From: Haliea salexigens DSM 19537
GTDB lineage: Bacteria > Pseudomonadota > Gammaproteobacteria > Pseudomonadales > Halieaceae
DNA length: 64,000 bases
Assembly (NCBI RefSeq): GCF_000423125.1
Contig: NZ_AUHJ01000001.1
Coordinates: forward strand, 62,001 to 126,000
Direction of reading: 5' to 3'
Position 1 is the first letter of the stretch. Each line of letters begins with the position of its first letter. Position numbers and translations under genes: made by a program. The notes beneath the pieces are model-generated. The model was not told the DNA's origin. It worked only from the letters and a program-made list of their open reading frames with translations, and did no database searches. This document shows positions 18,159-27,641 of this stretch, piece after piece.

Positions 18159-20117
18159 ATGTTCTTCCGCTTCCCTATATCGGCCCTTATCCTGGCAACA
18201 GCAGGCTTTTTATTGACGGCCTGTAACGCCAGCGATTCAGAGCCGACACAGCACCAGCCCCTGCCACAGAATCTGGCAGAGAAGCACGCACACTGGGGCC
18301 ACTACGGCGGAGATGAGGGCGGTGCGCGGTTTGTCAGCCACACCCAAATCACACCGGCGAACGTAGCCGCGCTGGAGCCCGCCTGGACCTATCACACGGG
18401 CGATCTGGCACCCGAGAGCTTCCCCGACCCCTTCAACAGCCCCGCATTGCAAACCACGCCAATATTGGCCCACGACACACTGTACCTGTGCTCGCCGCGC
18501 AACAGGGTGATTGCACTCGACCCACTCACCGGCGAGGAGCGCTGGCACCACGATGCCGACCCCGCACTGACGGGCCTCTACAGCGTGGCCTGTCGCGGCG
18601 TGGCCTTTCATGACAGCAGTGACGCAGGCACAAGCGGTGCGTGTACCGCACGCATCCTGGCCGGCACCCTGGACGGCCGCCTGCTTGCCCTTGATGCCGA
18701 CAACGGCAAGCCCTGCAAAGACTTCGGCGACTCTGGTGAAATCGACCTGATCGCCGATCTCGGTGATGTGCGTCCCGCCGAATATGCCCTGACCTCAGCG
18801 CCGACGGTCGTTGGCGACCGTGTGGTCGTCGGTGCCCATGTCGCCGATTTACGCCGCGGCGGAGTGCCCAGTGGCGTCATACGCGCCTTCGACGTGCGAA
18901 CCGGTGAGCAGGTGTGGGACTGGGAGGCACTGCCTCCGGAGCAACGCGTGGCAGGCAGTTACACGCCCGGTACCCCCAATGCCTGGGCGCCGTTTTCCGC
19001 TGACAGTGCACGGGGCCTGGTCTTCATTCCCACCGGCAATCCGGCGGGGGACTACTACGGCGGCGAACGCAACGGCAAGGATACTTTCGGCAGCTCCGTG
19101 GTCGCGCTGGACGCACTCACCGGGGAGCGCCGCTGGTCGTACCAGACGGTGCACCGGGACATCTGGGACTACGATGTGCCCTCCCAACCGCTGTTGATCG
19201 ACTACCCGGGGCCAGACGGCCCGGTACCCGCGCTGGTACAGGCCACCAAAATGGGTTTCCTGTTTGTACTCAACCGGGAAACCGGCGAACCACTATTACC
19301 GATTGAAGAGCGGCCCGCACCGGGTGGCGGGCCGGCGCCCGATGCGCTGTCTCCCACGCAACCCTGGCCGGTGTTGCCGGAGCCGCTGCACCCTACGGAG
19401 CTGACTGAGGAGGACATGTTCGGCTTCCTGTGGTTTGACCGACAGGCCTGCATCAAGCAGTTTCGCAGTCTTAATTATGACGGGCTTTTTACCCCGATCA
19501 GTACCCAGCCGACACTGGTCTACCCGGGCTTTATGGGCGGCAGTAACTGGGGCAGTGTCAGTTGGGACCCGGTGCGCAAGCTGCTGCTGGCGAACACCTC
19601 GCGAATACCGGCCGTCATCGAACTGATTCCGCGCGCCGTGGTGGAGGCACCAGGGTTCAGCGAACCCGTTGAACTGCAGCTGGACACCCCCTACGCGGTC
19701 AAGCGCCGCCCCATGCTGTCGCCGCTGGGCGCACCCTGCAACCGGCCCCCGTGGGGTGTGCTCACCGCCATCGACATGACAACCGGCAAGAAGGCCTGGG
19801 AGGTTCCGCTGGGCAGCACCCGTGATCTCGCACCCTTTCCGCTGTGGCTCAACCTGGGGGTTCCGAACAGCGGCGGTTCCATGGTGACCGCCAGCGGCCT
19901 CACCTTCATCGCCGCAGCCACCGACAGTTACCTGCGGGCATTTGCGACCGAGACCGGGGAAGAGTTGTGGAAAGCCCGCCTGCCCGCAGGTGGTCACGCC
20001 ACGCCGATGAGCTACACCGGGAAAGATGGCGCGCAGTACGTGGTGATCGCAGCCGGTGGCAACCGCATGCTGGGTTCCACCATGGGTGATGCCATTGTGG
20101 CGTTCAGGCTGCGCTAG
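18159..20117 (+). CDS. PQQ-dependent dehydrogenase, lipoprotein (quinoprotein glucose dehydrogenase-like)
   Basis: 652 residues. The N-terminus is a lipoprotein signal (hydrophobic core then LLTAC at 18-22). The rest is an eight-bladed PQQ propeller: tryptophan-docking repeats such as AWTYHTGD, TGEERWHHDA and TGEQVWDWEA, the QTVHRDIWDYDVPSQPLL segment typical of membrane glucose/quinate-type dehydrogenases, and a C-terminal GGNRMLGSTMGDAIVAFRL. It lacks the N-terminal membrane domain of Gcd and has no CxxCH cytochrome domain, so the electron acceptor is separate. It would oxidise an alcohol or polyol in the periplasm. It lies between the amidohydrolase and the second DUF3604 gene. No PQQ biosynthesis genes are in the window. 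Confidence 0.92.
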   Translation: MFFRFPISALILATAGFLLTACNASDSEPTQHQPLPQNLAEKHAHWGHYGGDEGGARFVSHTQITPANVAALEPAWTYHTGDLAPESFPDPFNSPALQTTPILAHDTLYLCSPRNRVIALDPLTGEERWHHDADPALTGLYSVACRGVAFHDSSDAGTSGACTARILAGTLDGRLLALDADNGKPCKDFGDSGEIDLIADLGDVRPAEYALTSAPTVVGDRVVVGAHVADLRRGGVPSGVIRAFDVRTGEQVWDWEALPPEQRVAGSYTPGTPNAWAPFSADSARGLVFIPTGNPAGDYYGGERNGKDTFGSSVVALDALTGERRWSYQTVHRDIWDYDVPSQPLLIDYPGPDGPVPALVQATKMGFLFVLNRETGEPLLPIEERPAPGGGPAPDALSPTQPWPVLPEPLHPTELTEEDMFGFLWFDRQACIKQFRSLNYDGLFTPISTQPTLVYPGFMGGSNWGSVSWDPVRKLLLANTSRIPAVIELIPRAVVEAPGFSEPVELQLDTPYAVKRRPMLSPLGAPCNRPPWGVLTAIDMTTGKKAWEVPLGSTRDLAPFPLWLNLGVPNSGGSMVTASGLTFIAAATDSYLRAFATETGEELWKARLPAGGHATPMSYTGKDGAQYVVIAAGGNRMLGSTMGDAIVAFRLR

Positions 20118-20194
20118 CCTTCATGGGCAAACTTAACAGGGGCTAAACGCACCTGGCGCCATCCAGCTCCACCAGCAACTCGAGGAGAATAACA

Positions 20195-22204
20195 ATGAAC
20201 CAGCGCTGGAGATACACGGCGGCCCTTGTGGCACTGTTGTCGCATGCGGCCGCCGCAGACACCATTAACGATTATTTTGGCAGCGCCGCTGCACCGCCTT
20301 TCGAAGTCGCCGTGCAGCAGCCCTGTCGCGAGAACAATCCGCACCGCAACGTGCATTTCGGCGCGACCCACATCCATACCACACTTTCTGGTGATGCCAA
20401 CGCATTCGGCGTGACCAACCGCCCCGATGATGCCTATGCTTTCGCGCGAGGCGCGCCCATCACTCTCCCTCCCCCGTTCAACCAAAGCAATGGCAGCCGT
20501 GAGCAGCAGCTCGCGCGCCCATTGGACTTTGCGGTAGTCACCGACCACGCTGAATACCTGGGCGAGGTTGTACGTTGCTCAACGCCCGACAGCTCCAGTT
20601 TCAACAGCGCCACATGCAAAATGTTTCGCGGTGAAGAGTTGGGCGGCTGGCCTGAAGAGATGGCCCATCTCGCCAGGATGTTCGCGCTGGTCCTCAAAGG
20701 TGACGCGGCACCGCGTAATCCGGATGTATGTGGTGAAGACGGTACGGCGTGTATAGAGGCAATGTCCGGCCCCTGGCTGGAAATACAGCGCGCGGCCGAA
20801 ACGTGGAATGACGCCAGCGAGGATTGCGCTTTCACCACTTTCGTGGGCTATGAGTATTCACTGGCCATCGACTCCAACAACATGCATCGCAATGTCATAT
20901 TCCGCAACGCGACGGTTCCATCCTTGCCCGTTAGTGCGCAGGAAGCGGGAACGCCACAGGCCCTGTGGCGCAATCTGGAAAAGAACTGCCTCGACAGCGA
21001 CACGGAGTGTGATGTGCTGGCGATTCCGCACAACTCCAACTGGAGTGCAGGGCGCATGTTTTATTCCGAATATCCCGGTGCCAATACCCCCGCCGATGAG
21101 ATCCGCATGGCCGAATTGCGCCAGCGCCTCGAACCGCTGGTGGAGATCATGCAAGTGAAAGGTGACTCTGAGTGCCGCAACGGACTGTACCAGGTACTCG
21201 GAAGCGCTGACGAGCTGTGTGATTTTGAAAAACTGCGTGAACCGGCTGAACCCGCAGTGGACTGCGAATTGAGTACGGGTGTGGGAGGCATGCAACTCAG
21301 CAGTTGCATCTCACGCCTCAGCTTTGTCCGTTATGGCCTCATAGAGGGCCTGAAAGAACAGCAACGCATCGGCGTAAACCCGCTCAGGCTTGGTATCATT
21401 GCCGCGAGTGACAACCACAACGCCACGGGTGGAGCCGTAGCTGAAGCCGGCTTTGAGGGGTCCTCGGGCCAGGACACCTTACCGGCGGACCGCCTTCAAG
21501 GTGAAATCAAGGTGGGAAACGTTGCCACCAATTCCCCGGTGCGAAGTAATCCGGGGGGGCTTGCAGGTATATGGGCTGAAGAAAACAGTCGCGAGTCCCT
21601 GTTTACCGCGATGAAACGCCGGGAAACTTTTGGTACCAGTGGACCGCGTATTGTGCCGCGGTTTTTTGGCGGTTGGGAGTTCCCGCAGGACATGTGCAAA
21701 GGTGGGGACTTCGCCGCGCAGGGCTACGAGCACGGCGTACCCATGGGCGGTGAGCTGCCTTCCACACACGGGCCAGACAGTGCGCCCGTCTTCGCGCTTA
21801 ACGCCCTGCGAGATGCCAGCGATGAGGGCGCGTCACTTCAGCGCATTCAGGTTGTGAAAGGCTGGGTGGATGATCTGGGCCGCATGCACCAGAATATCTA
21901 CGATGTGGCAGGCAACGCCAACAACGGCGCCAGCGTGGATCTTGAAACATGCGAACGCAAGGGCAAAGGTCACGCACAATTGTGTAGCGTCTGGCAGGAC
22001 CCCGACTTCGACGCCAAGCGTGATGCCGTCTATTACGCCCGCGTTATAGAGAACCCAAGTTGTCGCTGGTCCACTTACCAGTGCAAGCAGCTCAACCCCG
22101 CAGACAGGCCGCCCAGCTGCAATGATCCCAACGTCCCCAAGACTATCCAGGAGCGCGCGTGGACATCGCCTATCTGGTACACGGCACCACGTCAGGGCAA
22201 GTAA
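20195..22204 (+). CDS. DUF3604 domain protein, exported (copy 2)
   Basis: 669 residues with a signal peptide (hydrophobic core 8-19, probable cut after HAAA-AD). Motifs parallel copy 1: FGATHIHTTLSG at 55-66, VVTDHAEYLG near 111-120, IPHNSNWSAG near 275 and ASDNHNAT near 404. It has more cysteines than copy 1 (inserted CxxxC-type pairs), consistent with disulfides in the periplasm. A strong GAGGAG site precedes the ATG. Only about 80 bases separate it from the PQQ dehydrogenase, suggesting they work together. Reaction unknown. Confidence 0.9.
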   Translation: MNQRWRYTAALVALLSHAAAADTINDYFGSAAAPPFEVAVQQPCRENNPHRNVHFGATHIHTTLSGDANAFGVTNRPDDAYAFARGAPITLPPPFNQSNGSREQQLARPLDFAVVTDHAEYLGEVVRCSTPDSSSFNSATCKMFRGEELGGWPEEMAHLARMFALVLKGDAAPRNPDVCGEDGTACIEAMSGPWLEIQRAAETWNDASEDCAFTTFVGYEYSLAIDSNNMHRNVIFRNATVPSLPVSAQEAGTPQALWRNLEKNCLDSDTECDVLAIPHNSNWSAGRMFYSEYPGANTPADEIRMAELRQRLEPLVEIMQVKGDSECRNGLYQVLGSADELCDFEKLREPAEPAVDCELSTGVGGMQLSSCISRLSFVRYGLIEGLKEQQRIGVNPLRLGIIAASDNHNATGGAVAEAGFEGSSGQDTLPADRLQGEIKVGNVATNSPVRSNPGGLAGIWAEENSRESLFTAMKRRETFGTSGPRIVPRFFGGWEFPQDMCKGGDFAAQGYEHGVPMGGELPSTHGPDSAPVFALNALRDASDEGASLQRIQVVKGWVDDLGRMHQNIYDVAGNANNGASVDLETCERKGKGHAQLCSVWQDPDFDAKRDAVYYARVIENPSCRWSTYQCKQLNPADRPPSCNDPNVPKTIQERAWTSPIWYTAPRQGK

Positions 22205-22205
22205 T

Positions 22206-22223
22206 GCCGCCCCTCAAGGCGGC
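22206..22223. terminator. GC hairpin between convergent genes
   Basis: GCCGCC and GGCGGC form a 6-bp stem with a six-base loop immediately after the DUF3604 stop and just before the converging flavoprotein stop. No T-run follows, so its activity as a terminator is uncertain. Confidence 0.35.
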
Positions 22224-22248
22224 CTGGCACTCGGCCGGCCGCCCGCGC

Positions 22249-23715
22249 CTATTGTGCAGCAACCTGCCGACCCGCAAGGCGGCCAAAAAAGCTGCCATCA
22301 CCCAGGGAAATACCGGAACAATACGCCTCGCCCCAGCGCGGCAGGCCACAGCTGGTGCGGCCAGCGGCATACAGCCCGGGTACCGCCACGCCGTCGCCAT
22401 TGAGCACTTCGCCAGACGCCGCCGTGAGTAGACCACCGAGCGTAAAACCGGTCGCCGGGTAATCTTCACCGGTGAAACTGAGCGCCGCGAAGGGCGGCTC
22501 AACCAGTGGCCGCATCCAGTCCGCATGCTTGTGCAGCACCGGGTCCTCACCTGCGGCGGCATAGCGGTTGTAGCTCTCCACCGTGTGCACCAGCTCGCCG
22601 GACGGTATACCCAGCTCTGCCTCCACCTCAGCCCAGGTTTCACCGACTGCGGCAATCTGGATATCCGGGTTGAAATCGGGACGCGCAAAAATGCCGTTGT
22701 CCATCAGCAACCAGGCGCGGCCATTGGGCTGACGCAGGATGTAATGCGTCGCGCGACCGTGGTACGCGTCTTCATTGATGAAGCGTTGCCCGCGCTCGTT
22801 GACAAAAATCCCGAACACCATATTGTCCGGCGGGAACGACGGCTTGGTGGCGAAAAACTCGTTCATGTGGCTCACCGCGCCACCAACGGACATGCCCATG
22901 CGAATACCGGAGCCGTCATCGTTGCCGCCGCTGGTAGGCATTTCGGCCGCAGCCAGTGCCCCGGGCGCAAAGCGCTGCACCATATCCTTGTTGCAGATAA
23001 AACCGCCAGCGCACAGCACCACGCCCTTGCGCGCACGCACAAAGCTGATTTTGCCGTCAATGCGCGCCACCACCCCATGTACCGTATCGGTAGCGTCAGC
23101 CACCAGGCACAGGGTACGTGCGTTGAAGTGTGCCTGCGCCCCGCAGGCCAGCGCACGTTCGGCCAGTTTATCCATGACCAGACGCCCGGCACCCATGCCT
23201 TCCATTTGTGCTGCGTGGGCGCGCGGTGCCGGGTCCGACACCTCGGAAAACGGCCAGGCCCGCTCGCTGCCAGACCAGATCAGTGTGTCATCGGTGACCG
23301 GCTCCAGCCATTTCCCGGGCAAGTAAGTACCCTTGAACGGGATGCCCTGCTCTGCCAGCCATTCGTAGTGCGCTACCGCTCCATCGGCGTACAAGCGTAC
23401 TTTAGCCTCATCCACACCGGGACCACCGCTTTGCAACAGGTACTTGAACAGCGCTTCAGTGCTGTCCTCAAAACCCGCTGCGCGCTGCACGGGTGTGCCA
23501 CCGCCAAGATAAAACTCACCACCCGAGAGCGCCGCACTGCCGCCGTGTGTGCCGGCGACCTCGAGTACGGTTACGGATGCGCCGGCGCTGGCTGCTTCAA
23601 TCGCCACGCAGGCGCCGGCAATGCCAAAGCCCACGACCACCACATCGGTTTCAATGTCCCAGGCCGGCACCTGGTCGAGCCGGCAGGGTGTTGCTGCAGA
23701 ATAATTCGCCGTCAC
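22249..23715 (-). CDS. FAD-dependent oxidoreductase (3-ketosteroid dehydrogenase/fumarate reductase type)
   Basis: About 488 residues. Seen: the dinucleotide fold VVVVGFGIAGACVAIEAA near 24-41 with an acidic residue after the next strand (TVLE), a GGSAALSGGEFYLGGGTPVQ segment, GVVLCAGGFICNKDMV, and a C-terminal GLYAAGRTSCGLPRWGEAYCSG that closes the FAD site. This layout is that of the FAD_binding_2 family containing 3-ketosteroid delta-1-dehydrogenase and flavocytochrome fumarate reductases; which reaction applies cannot be decided. The start GTG 23715 has AAGGAG 8 bases upstream. Divergent from the DUF1853 gene. Confidence 0.9.
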   Translation of the reverse strand: MTANYSAATPCRLDQVPAWDIETDVVVVGFGIAGACVAIEAASAGASVTVLEVAGTHGGSAALSGGEFYLGGGTPVQRAAGFEDSTEALFKYLLQSGGPGVDEAKVRLYADGAVAHYEWLAEQGIPFKGTYLPGKWLEPVTDDTLIWSGSERAWPFSEVSDPAPRAHAAQMEGMGAGRLVMDKLAERALACGAQAHFNARTLCLVADATDTVHGVVARIDGKISFVRARKGVVLCAGGFICNKDMVQRFAPGALAAAEMPTSGGNDDGSGIRMGMSVGGAVSHMNEFFATKPSFPPDNMVFGIFVNERGQRFINEDAYHGRATHYILRQPNGRAWLLMDNGIFARPDFNPDIQIAAVGETWAEVEAELGIPSGELVHTVESYNRYAAAGEDPVLHKHADWMRPLVEPPFAALSFTGEDYPATGFTLGGLLTAASGEVLNGDGVAVPGLYAAGRTSCGLPRWGEAYCSGISLGDGSFFGRLAGRQVAAQ

Positions 23716-23911
23716 AAACGCTTCTCCTTTACACTCTCGATAGCATGGCGACCCCAACGGGCCACAATTTCACCGCGCTGATACTACCCGTTCGCTACCC
23801 GCTGTGCCGCTCTCGCCCGGATAAAGCGCGATCCGGTTAAACTCTGCAGACCCGCGAGGACCCCCGCCGCCGGGGCCACCGCACCCCCACAGCCACGAGC
23901 CGAGAGGATTG

Positions 23912-24838
23912 ATGGACGAACAGGAAGGAGAGGCCGCATTGGCCGCGCTGGCGTTACAAGAACGCACAGTACGGGACCTCGCCTGGGCCTGTTTCACCCC
24001 TGCCCTACTGCATTTACAGCAGGCAGATCTCGGCACGGCAGCGTTCCCACTCACCGGGGCCCGCAGTGCCTGGCTACAGGCGCTGGATCGGGACCCGGGG
24101 CCACTGCGGGATTGGTTGCAGCAGCGCCCGGCGACGCGGCTGGGAGTCTATTTCGAGCGCCTGTGGCAGTTCTTTCTCCACAGCGACCGTGATACCGAGC
24201 TGATCGCCAGCAACCTGCCGGTGCGCGCGGGTGGCCGGACACTGGGGGAATTCGATTGCCTGTACTGGTGCCAACAGCGGCAACGGGTGGTACATCTGGA
24301 ACTTGCGGTAAAATTCTACCTGGGCCTGGCAACTGCCACGCCAAGCGCTGGCTACAGCAACGGCTGCGACTGGATCGGCCCCAACACGGTCGACCGCCTG
24401 GATCGCAAACTGCAACGACTACTACAACACCAGACACAGCTCAGCCAGCAGCCGGCAGCACAGCCTGTTCTCGCAGCCCTGCATGCGGAAAAACCGCTGC
24501 GGGAAGCGAGGGTAGCGGGCTGTCTTTTCTCACCTTCGGCGGCTGTACTGCCGCCCCCCCGAGGCTACAACATGGCACTGCCCCTGGGCCGCTGGCTGCC
24601 GCTTGAAGAATGGCGCGCTGAGTGCGCGGGCGACTGGCAGATCATTCCGCGCCTCCACTGGCTGGCGCCCCTGCGCGCCTCGCGTCATGGGCAGGCGGGT
24701 GCAACGCTCGCCGCCACGTTGGAGGCGCATTTTCGAGAGGGGGGCAAACCGCAATTGGTCGCAGCGCTGGACACTCACGGCAACGAACGCAGCCGCTGTT
24801 TCGTGGCGGCAGATATCTGGCCAGATTCACGCAAATAA
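23912..24838 (+). CDS. DUF1853 family protein
   Basis: 308 residues. The central RLGVYFERLWQFFLHSD and the LGEFDCLYWCQQRQRVVHLELAVKFYL segments are the recognisable core of DUF1853, where the Glu/Asp-x-Glu-x-Lys pattern (EFD ... HLELAVK) resembles the PD-(D/E)XK nuclease fold. A nuclease-like role is inference; no function is established that I know of. The ATG at 23912 has GAGAGG just upstream. Confidence 0.87.
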   Translation: MDEQEGEAALAALALQERTVRDLAWACFTPALLHLQQADLGTAAFPLTGARSAWLQALDRDPGPLRDWLQQRPATRLGVYFERLWQFFLHSDRDTELIASNLPVRAGGRTLGEFDCLYWCQQRQRVVHLELAVKFYLGLATATPSAGYSNGCDWIGPNTVDRLDRKLQRLLQHQTQLSQQPAAQPVLAALHAEKPLREARVAGCLFSPSAAVLPPPRGYNMALPLGRWLPLEEWRAECAGDWQIIPRLHWLAPLRASRHGQAGATLAATLEAHFREGGKPQLVAALDTHGNERSRCFVAADIWPDSRK

Positions 24839-24906
24839 TTCAGGCGGCCCCCCTTGGCAACTGATAGAGTCGCGGCATTGGCAAGGCCTCCCTGCGGGAC
24901 ACATCG

Positions 24907-25872
24907 ATGCCTAAGCAAACCTGCAAAGCTCTGATCCTGATAGCATTCTGGCTGTGGCTGCCCTGTGCCGGCGTCAGCGCTGAAGAGGACGAAGTCGAAG
25001 ACGAAGACGAGACACCCTGGCTCGACCAGGGGCACCGTTACGTGTCCACCCGCGCAGATGACCTCGCAACCTGGATGGACAGCTTCTTCGGCGTAAGGCG
25101 GGTTGATGCGGAAGCAGCCTATTCCACGCTGCGCCTGCGGCCTTCACTGGAGTGGAGCGAGCAGTACGGCTGGGACACTGGCCTGAGCTTGCGCGGCAAG
25201 GTCAATCTGCCCAACCTCGACGAGCGTGTCAGCCTGCTGTTCTCGGACGAGGATAGCGGCAGCCTCGGCGATGAATTATTGCGCGATCAGCAGAATCAAT
25301 CCGATGATGTTGCCCTGCAGGTCGTGGGCCGCGAGGGCACACACGACCGCATAGACTTCCGCCTGGGATTCAGCTCCGGTATCAACCCCGAGCTGGCGGC
25401 ACGCTACCGCTACCAGACACCGCTTTCCGAGCAGGTTTCGGCACGTTTTCGCCAGGAGCTGTTGTATCGCACGGACGACCGCTTTGGCACGGACACCCGT
25501 TTTGACATCGACGTTGCGGTGAGCGCCGACCGCCTGCTGCAGTGGTATAACCGGGCGCGCTGGGACGAAAAGCGCGACGGCTTCGGCTGGAACACCGGGG
25601 TGACGGTAAATCAGCGCCTGAGCAACAACCGCGTTATTGGCGTTTACGGCACGCTCAACGGCAGGACCCAGCCGCGCCACCTTACCCAGGCTTACGGCAT
25701 GGGCATGCGCTACCGGCAAAACCTCAACCGCAAGTGGCTGTTTCTCGAGGTACAGCCCGGCTACTTCTGGCGCCGCGATGTGCTGGAAGATGAGCGCCGC
25801 GGCAGCGCGGAGATTGTCCTGCGCCTGGAAGCGGTCTTCACCGGCGATATCGAAGAAGCCTTCTCGCGTTAA
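24907..25872 (+). CDS. Probable exported outer-membrane protein, function unknown
   Basis: 321 residues. A signal peptide (core ALILIAFWLWLPC, cut near VSA-EE) is followed by a strongly acidic patch, then amphipathic alternating segments rich in Arg, Asp, Tyr and Trp (for example WSEQYGWDTGLSLRGKVN and MGMRYRQNLNRKWLFLEVQPGYFW) that suggest a beta-barrel or beta-sheet protein of the outer membrane. No family name is recognised. Its TAA directly abuts the converging modC stop. The ribosome site is weak. Confidence 0.75.
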   Translation: MPKQTCKALILIAFWLWLPCAGVSAEEDEVEDEDETPWLDQGHRYVSTRADDLATWMDSFFGVRRVDAEAAYSTLRLRPSLEWSEQYGWDTGLSLRGKVNLPNLDERVSLLFSDEDSGSLGDELLRDQQNQSDDVALQVVGREGTHDRIDFRLGFSSGINPELAARYRYQTPLSEQVSARFRQELLYRTDDRFGTDTRFDIDVAVSADRLLQWYNRARWDEKRDGFGWNTGVTVNQRLSNNRVIGVYGTLNGRTQPRHLTQAYGMGMRYRQNLNRKWLFLEVQPGYFWRRDVLEDERRGSAEIVLRLEAVFTGDIEEAFSR

Positions 25873-26943
25873 CTAGCGCAGTAGCGCCACCGATTTGATC
25901 TGCAACCAGAAGCGAGCGCCCGGCTCCACACCGATGCGCGCCTGTGAGTGGCGTGTGATACGTGCCAACAGCGATGTGCCGTTAGCGTCGAGTCTCACCA
26001 GCACATGCGCCGGTGAATCAGTAGGAGCCAGTTCGACAACGTCCGCCTGCAACAAATTGACGATAGTGCTCTGCTCGTTGCGCTCGTGCGCAAGGCTGAC
26101 GTCTCGCGCCAGTACGCGGCAGCGCAAGCGTGACCCTACGGGCTCGGCACAGCGCGCTACCCAGAGGCTGCCGCCGGAAAATACCAAACGCGACAAATGC
26201 CATTGCGTGTCGTGCTCGGCCACCTCGGCCTCAATGACGACACCGGCATCCTCTGCCGCGGCCAACGGCAGGTCCAGACGGCTCAGCACGCTTTGCAGGG
26301 GGCCTTGCGCAACCACCCTGCCCGCCTCAAGCAACACCAGATAGTCGGCCAACCGCGCGACCTCGCGCAGGCTGTGGGTCACGTAGAGCATGGGCACAGC
26401 GAAACGCGCGCGCAGCTGTTCAAGAAAGGGCAGTATCTCTGCCTTGCGCGCCTCATCCAGCGCGGCCAGCGGCTCATCCAGCAGCAGCAGTTGCGGGCTG
26501 GCCAGCAGTGCGCGCGCCAGGGCAATGCGCTGTCTTTCGCCGCCGGAAAAGGTCTGTGGGTAACGCGCCAGCAACGGCGCTATATCCAGCAGCTGCACCA
26601 CCTCGTCCCAGGCGATACGACGCTCGTGTGCGGGTGTCCGCTGTAAACCATAACGCAGGTTGCCAGCTCCGCTCAGGTGCGGAAACAGGCTGGCTTCCTG
26701 AAAAACCACACCCAGTGGACGACGGTGCACCGGCAGAAACAGCCCCTCGCGCTGCCATTCGGCCCCGTTGACCGAGAGCGCCCCCTGCGCCGCTCGCTCC
26801 AGTCCCGCCACGCAGCGCAGCAGCGTACTCTTGCCCGCGCCGGAAGAGCCGTAGATAACCGTGACACCCTCACCCGGCAGGGTCAGGTCCACATCGAGCC
26901 GAAATCCCCCCTGTTGCAGGGCAAAGCGTGCCTCGATAGTCAC
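25873..26943 (-). CDS. modC: Molybdate ABC transporter ATP-binding protein ModC
   Basis: 356 residues. ModC energises molybdate import with ModB. Seen: Walker A GSSGAGKST at 32-40, the Q-loop VFQEASLFPHL near 80-90, signature FSGGERQ at 132-138, Walker B LLLLDEP at 152-158 and the switch H in YVTHSLREVARLADY; the last about 65 residues form a mop/TOBE domain that can bind molybdate. The start is the GTG at 26943, overlapping the modB stop (GTGA); the frame stays open far upstream but that part is out-of-frame modB sequence. Confidence 0.96.
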   Translation of the reverse strand: MTIEARFALQQGGFRLDVDLTLPGEGVTVIYGSSGAGKSTLLRCVAGLERAAQGALSVNGAEWQREGLFLPVHRRPLGVVFQEASLFPHLSGAGNLRYGLQRTPAHERRIAWDEVVQLLDIAPLLARYPQTFSGGERQRIALARALLASPQLLLLDEPLAALDEARKAEILPFLEQLRARFAVPMLYVTHSLREVARLADYLVLLEAGRVVAQGPLQSVLSRLDLPLAAAEDAGVVIEAEVAEHDTQWHLSRLVFSGGSLWVARCAEPVGSRLRCRVLARDVSLAHERNEQSTIVNLLQADVVELAPTDSPAHVLVRLDANGTSLLARITRHSQARIGVEPGARFWLQIKSVALLR

Positions 26944-27626
26944 CCGGGCACCCCCACGACCCGCGCCCGCCGGTTGACCGCGTAAACCAGCGTCAACAAC
27001 GACAGGGACAACACAACCAGGGTGAGGGCCAGCGCGTGCGCCGCGCCGTAGTCCAGCGATTCCACATGATTGTAAATGGCGATCGACGCCACGCGCGTCT
27101 CGCCGGGAATGTTGCCGCCCAGCATGATGATGACGCCAAATTCCCCCAGCGTATGGGCAAACGCCAGCACGGCGGCAGTGAGATAACCGCGCCGCGCCAG
27201 GGGCAGGGCAATCGTTAAAAAACGGTCCAGCGGCGATGCACGCAGGGTAGCCGCCACGTCGAACAGGCGCGCGCCTGTGGCCGCAAAGGCGTTCTGCAAT
27301 GGCTGTACCACGAACGGCAGGGAGTACACCATCGAGCCCACGACCAGGCCGCTGAAACTGAACGCGAGGTGTCCTACGCCGATACGCTCCAGCGTGCCGC
27401 CCACGGCACCCTCCGGGCCCAGCAGGAGCAGCAGGTAAAACCCGAGCACCGTCGGCGGCAACACCAATGGCAGGGTGACCAGTGCCTCGACCAATACGCG
27501 CCCGCGTACGGCGGTCTGCGAGAGCCACCAGGCCAGTGGCGTCGCCAACAGCAGCAACAATACGGTACTGACCGCCGCCAGTTGCAGGGTAACCCACAGG
27601 GCTGTGAGGTCTTCCGCTGACAACAT
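26940..27626 (-). CDS. modB: Molybdate ABC transporter permease ModB
   Basis: 228 residues with five to six hydrophobic segments. Seen: LPLVLPPTVLGFYLLLLLG and the cytoplasmic EAA loop AATLRASPLDRFLTIALPLARRG followed by AHTLGEFGVIIMLGGNIPGETR, which is the diagnostic ModB/CysT-type contact with the ATPase. The ATG at 27626 is chosen (GGGAG 8 bases upstream); a GTG precedes it by one codon. Coupled to modC through a four-base overlap and 15 bases from modA. Confidence 0.96.
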   Translation of the reverse strand: MLSAEDLTALWVTLQLAAVSTVLLLLLATPLAWWLSQTAVRGRVLVEALVTLPLVLPPTVLGFYLLLLLGPEGAVGGTLERIGVGHLAFSFSGLVVGSMVYSLPFVVQPLQNAFAATGARLFDVAATLRASPLDRFLTIALPLARRGYLTAAVLAFAHTLGEFGVIIMLGGNIPGETRVASIAIYNHVESLDYGAAHALALTLVVLSLSLLTLVYAVNRRARVVGVPG

Positions 27627-27641
27627 CACAGGGGCTCCCGC

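Noticed and set aside
25873-27597. A 574-codon minus-strand frame including modC and upstream sequence
   Set aside because: The upstream part is out-of-frame modB sequence. The GTG at 26943, overlapping the modB stop, is the proper modC start.
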